Source of the DNA: Zygnema cylindricum
Lineage: Eukaryota > Streptophyta > Zygnematophyceae > Zygnematales > Zygnemataceae
Direction: 5' to 3'
NCBI GenBank assembly: GCA_037447655.1
Contig: JBBHKE010001764.1
Coordinates: 62,001 to 126,000 of the forward strand
DNA: 64,000 nucleotides
The position numbers were made by a program, and so were the translations under genes. Positions 23,007-31,965 of the stretch are shown in pieces; the stretch's first letter is position 1; each line of letters begins with the position of its first letter. Below the pieces are notes generated by a model. That model did not search any database, was not told where the DNA came from, and saw nothing but the letters and a program-made list of their open reading frames with translations.

Positions 23007-25301
23007 CTAGTCTATCTTTTGCTTCAGTCCACACTTCTCCCTACATAATATTAATTTAGGAGAGGGGACCGGTTTAGTCATCATATCTGCTACCATCTCT
23101 CCATCCGGTCTATATTCCAAACTTATTATTTTATTCTCAACCTTCTCTTTAACAAAGCTCAAACGAATATCCATATGCTTTGCTTTAAAGTGATGCTTAA
23201 GGTTTGCTGCAATTGGAATCGCCGCTTGATTATCACAAATAGCTTTTTGCACTCCGCTTTTCATATATCCCAATTCTTGAAGCAAAGATTTCACCCACAT
23301 TAACTCTTTCACAGCAGAACAAGAGGCCATATACTCAGCCTCCATGGTGGACTGAGCAATCACCTTTTGCTGCTTACTGCTCCAACAACAAGCCCCATTC
23401 CCAACATACAACACATATCCAGAAGTACAACGCCTCATCGGAGCATCCCCATAACTAGCATCACTCCAAGTAGTGATGTTAGTGTGATCCCCACCCAGAT
23501 GCAACCACAAATCTCTTGTTCCTACCAAATACCGCATGACCCTTTTGGCTGCTTCCCAATCTTTCTTCCTAGGATCATTCAGACTCCTACTTAATACTTT
23601 CACAGCTGCTGCAATATCAGGACGAGTACAATTCATAAAATAGATCAAACTACCGACAACCTGTCTGTACGGAATAGTTTGCATGAACTTACTTTCCTCA
23701 GGTCCCAACTCATTATCTAAGATCAAGATTCCCTCTTCTGAGCTCCCCTCACTTCCCTTCTTCAAGTCCATTCGAGTCGTACAACTATTTGCTTTATCCA
23801 TTTGAAATTTTTCTAGCATATTCCCAATTGCTTCCTTTTGGGTTAGTCTAATGATATTCTTTTCTCTATCCCTCTCCAGATGAATTCCCAATATGTACTT
23901 TGCCTCCCCCAAATCTTTCATTTCAAATCTATTTTTTAGATCCTTTTTCAATCTATTAATTTTCACCATTGATTTACTCAAAACAAGCAAATCATCAACA
24001 TATATGGCAATGAAAATTATACCTTCCTCATCCTCAAATAAGTAGATGGAATGGTCCGAACTAATTCGAATATATCCCAAACTTGTCAAAAACCCGTCCA
24101 ACTTTCTGTTCCATTGGCGTGGAGCTTGCTTTAGTCCATAGAGGGACTTTATCAATCTGCACACCTTGCTTTCTTCTCCTTTCTCCACAAATCCTTCCGG
24201 TTGTCGCATGAAGATCTCTTCTTCCAATTCTCCGTGTAAGAAAGCGGTTTTGATATCCATCTGGTGCACTTCCATGTCTTCCGCTGCCGCGAGACTAAGT
24301 AGAATCCGGACGGAGGGAAATCTTACAACTGGAGCAAAAGTCTTTTCATAATCGATTCTTTCTTTCTGTGTGAATCCCTTTGCCACTAATTTGGCTTTGT
24401 ATCGCTCGATAGTGTTATCCGGATTGAGCTTCAACTTAAACACCCACTTGCACCCTATTGGTTTTCTATCCGGAGGACAATCCACCAACTCCCAAGTGTT
24501 TGCTTCCATAATAGAAGCCATCTCATCATTAATAGCTGTCACCCATCTACCACCTTCCGGACTATTAACTGCTTCTGAGTAAGTCTGGGGTTCTCTCAAA
24601 TGTGATAGCTTAGTTACCTTGTTTTTCACTTGTCTCTCTTGAAGTCTCTTGCTGCTTCTTCCTCCCCTTTCAAATTTTGATGCGGGAATCGAGGGTAATC
24701 TCGGGTTTCTCCGAACAACTTCACCTTCTCCCCTATCCGTGGAGTCCTTCTCCAGTTGTTCATCGTCCATTTCCCGTATTTCCTCGTTTTCTTCCTCAGT
24801 TTGAATTGGAAGATGTGACTCCAAAAGCTGATCACTCTCGGTCAGATTCTTCTCTTCCTCTGCACTGTCAGGCTGAACCGAAGTTCGGTTAGTAGAATTT
24901 GCATCTAACTCACTTTCGGATTTAATTCTAATTCTGACCGGTTTAGTATACTTAAAGGGATCTATGGATTTTCCTTCATCCATAACTACCAAGTGTTTTA
25001 CTAGAATTATGTCTTCTTTTCCGAGATCATAAACTCTATACCCTTTTACGTTCTCATCATACCCAAGTAAGTATCCCGGCTTTCCTCTAGCATCTAGTTT
25101 CCAATCAGATTTTCCTGTGTTCAAACTAAACACTTGACTTCCAAACACCTTTAAGTGTGATATGTTAGGTTTTCTCCCGGTCCATCTTTCATAATGTGTT
25201 TGACCTTTTACAACTGAGGTAAGGACTCTATTTTTGAGATAGTTAGCACAATTCATAGCTTCTGCCCAAAAAGTTTTCCTTATCTTTTTATCTGTCAACA
25301 T
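23007..25301 (-). CDS. Element D pol: integrase end, reverse transcriptase, RNase H
   Basis: A 764-residue open frame, the longest in the window. It begins in the last third of integrase (TFWAEAMNCANYLKNR), passes through a long acidic, low-complexity linker (about residues 120-220), then reverse transcriptase (NDEMASIMEANTWELVDCPP, GCKWVFKLKLNPDNTIERYK, YGLKQAPRQWNRKL, catalytic YVDDLLVL near residue 445) and RNase H (WSDASYGDAPMRRCTSGY, QSTMEAEYMA, CDNQAAIPIA). It ends MVADMMTKPVPSPKL plus a short tail. The key Asp and Glu residues are visible. The first methionine is only the first Met after a frameshift; translation belongs to the upstream polyprotein. Function in life: copying element RNA into DNA. 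Confidence 0.93.
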   Translation of the reverse strand: MLTDKKIRKTFWAEAMNCANYLKNRVLTSVVKGQTHYERWTGRKPNISHLKVFGSQVFSLNTGKSDWKLDARGKPGYLLGYDENVKGYRVYDLGKEDIILVKHLVVMDEGKSIDPFKYTKPVRIRIKSESELDANSTNRTSVQPDSAEEEKNLTESDQLLESHLPIQTEEENEEIREMDDEQLEKDSTDRGEGEVVRRNPRLPSIPASKFERGGRSSKRLQERQVKNKVTKLSHLREPQTYSEAVNSPEGGRWVTAINDEMASIMEANTWELVDCPPDRKPIGCKWVFKLKLNPDNTIERYKAKLVAKGFTQKERIDYEKTFAPVVRFPSVRILLSLAAAEDMEVHQMDIKTAFLHGELEEEIFMRQPEGFVEKGEESKVCRLIKSLYGLKQAPRQWNRKLDGFLTSLGYIRISSDHSIYLFEDEEGIIFIAIYVDDLLVLSKSMVKINRLKKDLKNRFEMKDLGEAKYILGIHLERDREKNIIRLTQKEAIGNMLEKFQMDKANSCTTRMDLKKGSEGSSEEGILILDNELGPEESKFMQTIPYRQVVGSLIYFMNCTRPDIAAAVKVLSRSLNDPRKKDWEAAKRVMRYLVGTRDLWLHLGGDHTNITTWSDASYGDAPMRRCTSGYVLYVGNGACCWSSKQQKVIAQSTMEAEYMASCSAVKELMWVKSLLQELGYMKSGVQKAICDNQAAIPIAANLKHHFKAKHMDIRLSFVKEKVENKIISLEYRPDGEMVADMMTKPVPSPKLILCREKCGLKQKID

Positions 25302-25329
25302 ACTACGGGCACTATCACTTAATGTCCGA

Positions 25330-26442
25330 TTAAGTCTCTCGGCTACACCATTTTGTTCCGGGTTCTTTTGGGACAGTCTTTTGGTGTTGAACCCCTTCCT
25401 CTTTCAAGTAATCCTCAAACTCATTAGAAGTTAATTCCCCCCCATTATCACTTCTTACTCTCTTTATAGGTGTCTCATGTAGCTTTTCACTCCATGATTT
25501 GTATTCCTTAAAATAAGCCGATGCCTCAGATTTATTTTTCAAGAAATATACTTTAGAGTATCTAGACCAATCATCAGTGATAGTAAGCATAAATCTTTTC
25601 CCTCCAACTGATGGCACTCTAGCCGGTCCCCATATGTCAGTGTGAACCAAATCTAAAACCTTTTCACCCTTATATGATGCGGCTTTTGGAAAAGGCAACC
25701 TGTGAGCTTTTCCTTGGGCACACCCACTACAATCATCCAAAGTCTCATCATCTCCAAAGTGTATGCCCTCAACTACACCCATTTTCTTCATATCTTTTAA
25801 TTTATCTAGATGCACATGTCCCAATCTTTTATGCCACATCATCAAATCACTTACACCAGCATAGTAAACTCCCGTCTTTCCATTACTCAAATTCAGCCTA
25901 AACATTCCTTGGCTACCCTTTTCAGCTGTGAAGTACACTTCATTCTCACACTTAGCAACAAAGACTCTTTTCTTAGTACTAGTCTCAAAACCCTTATCAT
26001 CTAAGACTGACGTAGAGATAAGATTTTTGTTCAACTCTGGGATAAAAAGAACATCAGAGAAGGTGACTATGGATGTCTTTCCATCAACCAAGACTCTCAG
26101 ATCCACAGATCCCACTAAATTAGTGGTGACTATTCTCCCATCCCCATACTCTATCTCTACAGTAGGGATCTTTCTTATTTTGGTAAACAATGGTTTTTCT
26201 CTACACATATGCATAGAGGCTCCTGAATGGATTATCCATCCTTCTTGAGGAGCTTCCCTTACTCCACCGAAAGCACACTTTTGCCTCTTTGGAATCTCCG
26301 GCTCACCTTTCACCTCCAGGTCCTTGTTGAGGAGAAGTTCTCCATCGTCCTCATCGGAGTCCTCTCCGATGACTTGTGTTGCCAAGAATGCCTTCTTTTT
26401 CTTTGCGGCTGGTTTTCTGACCTGTTCCTCCTTCAATCTCAA
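25330..26442 (-). CDS. Element D protease and integrase segment
   Basis: Open frame of about 370 residues in register with gag beyond a single TGA (26448-26446). It includes the protease stretch WIIHSGASMHMC near residue 90, where the expected D-S/T-G reads H-S-G, a catalytic-site change. The integrase zinc finger is LMWHKRLGHVHLDKL with CSGCAQGKAH. Core motifs HTDIWGPARVPS and RSDNGGELTSNEF follow. Near 25365 a one-base shift in the region that should read PEQNGVAERLN closes the frame at 25330. The annotated first residue is TTG, so this is a continuation of gag, not an independent start. Confidence 0.88.
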   Translation of the reverse strand: MRLKEEQVRKPAAKKKKAFLATQVIGEDSDEDDGELLLNKDLEVKGEPEIPKRQKCAFGGVREAPQEGWIIHSGASMHMCREKPLFTKIRKIPTVEIEYGDGRIVTTNLVGSVDLRVLVDGKTSIVTFSDVLFIPELNKNLISTSVLDDKGFETSTKKRVFVAKCENEVYFTAEKGSQGMFRLNLSNGKTGVYYAGVSDLMMWHKRLGHVHLDKLKDMKKMGVVEGIHFGDDETLDDCSGCAQGKAHRLPFPKAASYKGEKVLDLVHTDIWGPARVPSVGGKRFMLTITDDWSRYSKVYFLKNKSEASAYFKEYKSWSEKLHETPIKRVRSDNGGELTSNEFEDYLKEEGVQHQKTVPKEPGTKWCSRET

Positions 26443-26445
26443 CTC

Positions 26446-27408
26446 TCACAGTTTAGTACACTCCGCCATGTAATGTCCCGACTTCTTACAGAAGTGACAA
26501 AGGCCCTTCGTAGGCCTCGATCCGGATCCTTCCGATTGGTTTCCTCTTCCCCTTCCACCAAAGTTTCCATAAGGTTTCTTGGAATCCTTGTCTCCCCAAT
26601 TGGTTCCAGCAGCCAATGCCTGAACACTCTTTCCTCCTCTACGAATCTCAATTGTGTTTTCACGAACCAAAATCATTCCCTCAACGGAGTTCCAAATCCA
26701 TCGATGATCTGGCAAGTCCTGAACTCTGTTAATAATGTTTTCATAATCATATGGGAGCTTCATCAACAAAGTATTTACGTTCTCCTTCTCAGTCTCCCTT
26801 TTCCCTGCACTCTCTAACTCCATAAATAACCCGACCAAGTCATTGCAAAAGTCTAACATTTTTCCCCCTTTGTACCCATAAGCATGTACCTTCTGATCTG
26901 CCAACTTCTGCTGCTGAATTGTACCAATCTTGTAAATGTTGACAAGCGCCTCCCACAACTCGTCCGCCCTGTCCACATGAAGATGAGGTGTAGCCACTGC
27001 CTGGGTGAGACGCCCAAGAATAAAATGAGTCGCCACGGTATTGTTGAAATCCCAGATTTCACTATCATTAGCCTCGGTTTTCTGAACACCTGCTGCCAAA
27101 ACCGATCCAGTAGGCATCGGTGTAAGTTTTTCCTTCCCCTTCTCCTTCCCTTTGTCCGACACGATACTCTCTCCAACATCCTCTTCCGCCTCTGCCCCTG
27201 CAAGCCCTCCTGTGGACCGAGATCCTCCAAACCCTGGTGGAACTCCCAATTTTGCGGCTGACCGACGCACACGACCACTCACAATGCCCCATAGCCGTTT
27301 TTCAACTAGTGCACCCTTTATCATGGTTTCCCAATAAATGAACCATGTTCCATTAAAAATGGGCACCCTAGAGGGTGGGCCCATAACCTGTAATTCTGTG
27401 ACCTCCAT
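26446..27408 (-). CDS. Element D gag
   Basis: 320-residue frame starting at ATG 27408, about 19 bp upstream of the inferred LTR end, so the first codons lie in the LTR. The conserved N-terminus VMGPPSRVPIFNG is encoded by the primer-binding site and its flank. A Gly/Ala and charged low-complexity segment (about residues 50-100) follows, then the gag core (LPYDYENIINRVQDLP), a basic Gly-rich stretch and the zinc knuckle CHFCKKSGHYMAEC. It stops at TGA five bases past the knuckle, where element F has TCA; this looks like a point mutation of a gag-pol frame. Gag packages element RNA in virus-like particles. Confidence 0.92.
   Translation of the reverse strand: MEVTELQVMGPPSRVPIFNGTWFIYWETMIKGALVEKRLWGIVSGRVRRSAAKLGVPPGFGGSRSTGGLAGAEAEEDVGESIVSDKGKEKGKEKLTPMPTGSVLAAGVQKTEANDSEIWDFNNTVATHFILGRLTQAVATPHLHVDRADELWEALVNIYKIGTIQQQKLADQKVHAYGYKGGKMLDFCNDLVGLFMELESAGKRETEKENVNTLLMKLPYDYENIINRVQDLPDHRWIWNSVEGMILVRENTIEIRRGGKSVQALAAGTNWGDKDSKKPYGNFGGRGRGNQSEGSGSRPTKGLCHFCKKSGHYMAECTKL
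27374..27388 (-). promoter_or_regulatory. Half-tRNA-Met primer-binding site, element D
   Basis: Minus strand GGTTATGGGCCCACC, an exact 15-base match to the complement of the plant initiator tRNA-Met anticodon loop and 5' stem. It directly follows GAATTACA, the end shared by related solo LTRs, and encodes V-M-G-P in gag. Confidence 0.85.
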
Positions 27409-28359
27409 TGGTACACAGAATGTCCAGCTTATATGAAGCCTCTAGGATAGTATATGCACTTTTGACTTTGACATTGAATAAGTCCCACCCTAGGACGCAA
27501 AGACCCTAACCAACTACACCCATGTGTAGCCTGGACTGCGCTGAGTCCGCAGCAAAAAGAATCACTGAATTTGCTCAACCGAGCTGTAAGTAATAGCTGA
27601 CTAAAGTTGGTCCATAAATACAGAAGCTCTCTGGGAGAGAGGCTGAAAACCCAAAAATATTCTAAGTCCTAAGCTACTTCTCTAAACCTATTACTAAGGT
27701 ACTCGACCAATCATATGATTGTTAAGTGTAAGAAGGTACAGGTACCGTTGTACTTCTTGTACGACCATAGTACGGCATGGCCGATCGGCTGACGCGTGTC
27801 AGTTCCGGAGCCGTAGTTGCTCCTCCCATAATATCCGTTGTCCAACCATATGTTGCCACGTGTCATCCGCCGACATCTACTCCGCAAACCGCCAAATGTC
27901 TTTTCCGGTATTCCGGCTCCACTGTGAGTCGTTCGATCATATCTTGACATTTGATTTTGTCCGTCGAAATTAAATGTTAATTCGTATATTGCGTGCGGTC
28001 CCGATTTCGTGCGGCGCGGTATGTTTCCATGCATAAATCGTCCCGTGATATGTTAAATGAAATGTTCGACGCCGTACAGTTTTAAATAATTATCGCGCCA
28101 TATACGTGTATCGAATCTTCAAGGCTTACTGGATAAGGCGCACGGTTAATCCGTACGACAATTATCCAGAGGTCACCGAATCAATTCCCACAGGGTGCAT
28201 TAAATATATTTTGCAAAGAAAACTGCCCTGATTTATCTGCCTTTCTCCTTTAGCTGCAGCAGGCAGCCATGGCTTTATACAGGTCCTCAATGACTAAGAC
28301 AAGTATGAGGGCTGCAATAAGTCCAAAAGAAAGACTACAAAATACCCCCCTTTTCAACA
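27389..28359 (-). repeat. 5' LTR of element D
   Basis: TGTTGAAAAGG at 28359 to GAATTACA at 27389, 971 bp. The end is set by comparison with solo LTRs ending at 41431, 45427 and 47756. About 95% identical to the 3' LTR by eye. Confidence 0.85.
28121..28199 (+). other. tRNA-like module in the LTR of D (antisense to the LTR)
   Basis: On the plus strand, TTACTGGATAAGGCG resembles a tRNA A box/D arm, and AGGTCACCGAATCAATTCCC resembles a B box/T arm. The spacing is tRNA-like, with a short ACGG/CCGT stem between them. Matching modules sit in other LTRs of this lineage: 3061-3126, 15431-15501, 22757-22835 (plus strand in minus LTRs) and 31200-31275, 38644-38720, 40543-40610, 42171-42256, 44487-44575, 46866-46950 (minus strand in plus LTRs). 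It does not fold as an intact tRNA. Confidence 0.6.
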
Positions 28360-28360
28360 A

Positions 28361-29857
28361 CAAAGCCATCACATGTTTTAGGTGATTGATTTGACAGAGT
28401 GACTCCTTCTATTTTGCCAGCATTTACCATCTTTTCCATACTGTCATAATTCACATGGCCTAACCTTTTATGCCACAACTCATCTGAAGATAATGCACCA
28501 GAATACAAAACATCATTTTCTTTATTATCGGGCATATCCATTAGATACATTTTGCTGGCATCTCTTGTTCCCGTAACTGCAATTTTCCCATTTTTGTTAA
28601 CAACCTGCCTGCCATGTTTCAGATTGACCTCAAACCCTTTACTTTCTACCAAAGAAGTTGAAAACATTTTTTTCTTAAAATCTGGGACATAGAGAACATT
28701 ATGAAGAGTTATCTCAACTGACCTACAGCGCGTGTTTGCACACTCATTCCACATGCATAGTAGATATTTTTTCCCCTGTGTTGATTTCAGATTTTGGAAA
28801 AGTGCCTTGTTCCAACACATGTGGGCAGACGTTCCCGTGTCCATTATCCATCCATTGTCTTTCCCGCCCTCCATCGCTGTCGCCATAGCAAATAGATCAT
28901 CATTCATTCTCCTCGTTAGAGAGTGAAAAGGACTCGCCATGATAAGATGAAGCCGCTGGGAATAGTGCATTTCTTAGTTGTGAAGATCCCGTGAAGCAGT
29001 GATGAAATTGGCTCTGCTGCCATCCAAGCCTATACAGACCTCTTTCATTAGCTTTCTTAAGTTAAGGACAAAACTTATATCCATGACATTTTTCATTACA
29101 ATAAAAACAAGTATTGAAAGATTGTCTATTTCCTCTTTGATTAAACTGTCTAAACTGATTGTGATTTTGAGTAAACTGTTTTTTTTGCTGATTAATCTAA
29201 CCTTTTATGTCAAATTCTGTGCTAAATGCCTCTTCTTGTTTTTCACCATTAAGAATTTTAGAATCTGCCTCCTCCTCCAATATCAAATTAATAGCTAATT
29301 GGTGTCTAGTAGCTTTAACTTTTTGTTTCAGCCTATCAAACGGTGCTCTCATAGTATTAGGAAGACCCCTCATTAGCAAAGCAGCCAGTTGAAACTGAGG
29401 AAAAGATCCACCTGCAGAAGCATGAGAATCTATTAGTATTCGAAATTTGTTACAATATTCTGCCATTGTGCCACTCGTGTATTTGTAGTCCCAAATCCGT
29501 CTCGCCAAAAATAGTTCTTCTTGAACATTAGCCTTTTCAAAATCATCCTTGAGAGATTTCCAGATATCGATCGCCTTTTTCTTTTTTATCCTTGACATAG
29601 CCATTTCTTTTGAAATACAGAATTTCAAAATTGAGCGAGCTTGCGAATTTTTCTTTGACCAAGACGGATCCGATTCCGCCAGTGAACCATCCAAAATGTC
29701 CAAAAGATTATCATTTTCGAAGTGTGTTTCCACCATATCCGCCCAATACGCGTACTTTTCTTCAACCAAACATGAATTTTGATGACAGGCCCAAAACTTG
29801 TTGTTCTACGACCAATGGAGCAGGTGGAGCATTAGCAGTAGTAGTGGAAGTAGACAT
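28361..29857 (-). pseudogene. Element C gag and protease
   Basis: Gag starts at ATG 29857 inside the LTR. The main gag frame (29769-29197, 190 residues) has AYWADMVETHFENDNLL, YKYTSGTMAEYCNKF and RGLPNTMRAPFDRL. The zinc-knuckle region near 29070-29100 is out of frame. A second frame (28970-28360) carries the protease motif WIMDTGTSAHMCWNKA and the start of the integrase zinc finger (ELWHKRLGHVNYDSMEKM). It breaks where D is inserted, in a region that should read CDGC. The other half of the polyprotein is at 19926-22040. Confidence 0.88.
29787..29798 (-). promoter_or_regulatory. Half-tRNA-Met primer-binding site, element C
   Basis: Minus strand AGTTTTGGGCCT directly after the LTR end GAACAACA. 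It matches 9 of 12 bases of GGTTATGGGCCC. Both LTRs of C include the sequence up to GAACA, which places the site just outside the LTR. Confidence 0.65.
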
Positions 29858-30768
29858 AATCTCACTCACAGAAGCTTATCAACAATCCTATCAAACAACT
29901 GTTTTCTACAGCTCACCAATTCTGACATATTGAAACAAACTGCTTCAAACTATACCATAGTATAGAATATCACAAAGGATGACAACTCCCAAAGTTTCAG
30001 CTAAATTGATCCAACGTACACCAAGATATGCAACTCAGAAGTTTCCCAAAAACAGTTTCCATATTACACAGTCTAGAAGTCTGGATATATAAAATGTTCT
30101 ACGTCCTAAGTCTTATACTCTTCACTTAGTTGTCCTACTACATAGTGTTGTACCGCCGATACAAGTGTTCCTAAAAGATACGTCCTAAAGAACTAAACTG
30201 CCACTAAGGTCTAAGTGTTCCTAATCACGCTAAAACTAATCTATCACTGTACAATCAATATTACTGAGAATCCTATACAGGTGATTTGTTCAAACACTTC
30301 TCGCCTGGCTTAGTGACAATTGTCTAGGTACGTTCATCCGGGTGTTGCATAACATCTGTTAGCGAGTAACTTAATTATTCTCGTCCGTTGACTTGATTTA
30401 TATCAATCGTAGCACCGTAGTCCAATACATTCAAATATCTGGAGCTTTGTAGCAACTGCGCTGTCCCATACCAAAAACTGCCGCAGCTGTGTTTGTCACA
30501 TTGCATAGCAACTGCTTTGTCTTATACCAAAATATCCGCAGCTGCGTTTGTCCCGTTGCGTCGCAGGCTACATTCGTCCGTACATACCATATCAAAAATA
30601 ACAGCAACTGCGCTTGTTCAATCTGCGTCGCAGCTGCGTTGTTCCGATGGTGGTGTCGGTACCATTCTAAAACCTGTACTGTGCTTCAAGTGACGACGCG
30701 TGTCTTTATAGATCTATTTTTTCGCCGTCCTATAAATTTGCTGAAACTTAAAGCTTTCCAAAACAACA
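29799..30768 (-). repeat. 5' LTR of element C
   Basis: 970 bp, TGTTGTTTTGGAAAGC at 30768 to GAACAACA at 29799. Its start resembles LTR E. The 30400-30660 stretch is rich in CGCAGCTGCG and GCGACGCA repeats. The gag ATG lies about 57 bp before the end. Confidence 0.85.
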
Positions 30769-31009
30769 AAAAAGATAGTAATATAACACCACACCCTTAA
30801 TACACAGCAAAAATAACCCCAAGGATTCCGTAGTAGACACAACAGAGATACTCAACATTCACAGTAAGAGTTGAGCTTTATTGATCGGAAGGAGATTACA
30901 AGTTGAAAGCTCGTTGCAAAAGTGTACTGCTAAAGAGTCCCTTTTTACTAAAGTCTATTTGGCTATTTAATCTAGTTATCTGACAGTCCACTTACGAAGA
31001 CCTTCGGCC
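30769..31009 (-). repeat. Gypsy Y 3' LTR, terminal part
   Basis: GATAGTAATATAACACC... matches the gypsy 5' LTR at about 48701-48790 and continues (TTTATTGATCGGAAGGAG) at 49306-49410. It is separated from the other half of the LTR (39424-39654) by element F. CGGCC at 31005-31009 pairs with CGGTC at 39424-39428 as F's target duplication. Confidence 0.85.
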
Positions 31010-31965
31010 TGAAATCACTAGATTTAGGGAGATATTTCAGTCATAATTGATTAGAATAGCTAAAGAAAAACGTAGGCCTGCCTCCACCTCTAGTCACCAT
31101 GTTTGTTGTAGTCACTAAAGAGAGGGTGGGGAGCCATGGCTGCCTCAGCTCCTTAGGCAAGACTAAAGAGTGACCTAAGTCACTTTTAACAAAAAGGTTG
31201 AGTCCTGCAGGACTCAAACCTCTGACCGGCAGAGCGAAGCATACACGTCACCTCTTACCGGTCTGTCGTAGTAGTTCGTTAAGGTACATATGGTTTGATA
31301 GCTATTTAAACATAAGCTAGATCATTAATTGGATTAACAAAATAACAAATTGAGGACATAGAAACTAGTTGAGTCTTAGTCACACGAAACAAATGTACCG
31401 GACATTTGTTTTTTTGAAAAAGAAGGTTTGGATCCGACTGCTCTCATCATCGCCGAGATCCCAAAATGCCCCCCTTGGCGTTTTTCGAATGTGACATGAC
31501 CTGTCGACATGTGGCAAGATATCATTGGGAAGCGGGAATCTCGAGGAGCTCTAGGACAAGTTTGGAGGAGACAAACGCCCACTCCGTGACCTTATCGCCG
31601 TACCGAAAGTACATCGCCCCTAGTACCTTTCTGTACTGTACAGTCTTCGGATTGGTTTGTACATCATTAGATAGGGGTTGTGAGAAGGGTTTAGGACTTA
31701 GAGGATTGAGGAGATAGCCGCCTCTCTCTCAACAAGCTTATATAAATATTGGTATTTTTGCCACTTGATAATTAATCGCCTGGTTGGGCGTTTTTCACTA
31801 ATTCTTTTTGCTGTGGACTCAAGGGAGTCCAGACTGCACAAGGGTGCAATCAGATTGTCTATCTGCCTGCTTGGGTAGCAGATATTCTAGTTGAAAGTGG
31901 GTTAGTGAAAAACTACCTAGAGGTTTCGTGAATTATGTAGTCCAAATGGGGGACACAGAATTAAA
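31010..31965 (+). repeat. 5' LTR of element F
   Basis: TGAAATCACTAGATTTAG to ACAGAATTAAA. The 3' copy starts TGTTGAAATC, so three bases are missing here. It contains a TATA-like TTATATAAATATT at 31738-31750 and a perfect palindrome TTGAGTCCTGCAGGACTCAA at about 31199-31218 beside the tRNA-like module. Confidence 0.85.

Larger units (their letters stand above)
22048..28359 (-). mobile_element. Copia-type element D nested in C, nearly intact
   Basis: Two similar LTRs (27389-28359 and 22048-22993) enclose about 4.4 kb with gag-pol in one frame apart from one nonsense codon and one frameshift. The 3' LTR lacks its last about 28 bp, which also removes one target duplication. It is the youngest-looking autonomous-type element in the window. 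Confidence 0.92.
19433..30768 (-). mobile_element. Copia-type element C (interrupted by D)
   Basis: On the minus strand: 5' LTR (29799-30768), gag, protease, then insertion of D at about 28359, then integrase, reverse transcriptase, part of RNase H and a partial 3' LTR. The polyprotein is closest to element A (gag start of MSTSTTT type, VVEQQ before the primer site). The right end lies 8 bp inside the end of the gypsy 3' LTR; the left end abuts the satellite. No matching target duplication is seen, so the left junction is probably rearranged. Confidence 0.88.

Noticed and set aside
23367-26817. Plus-strand frames opposite element D gag-pol
   Set aside because: Antisense shadows of a long, clearly coding minus-strand polyprotein.
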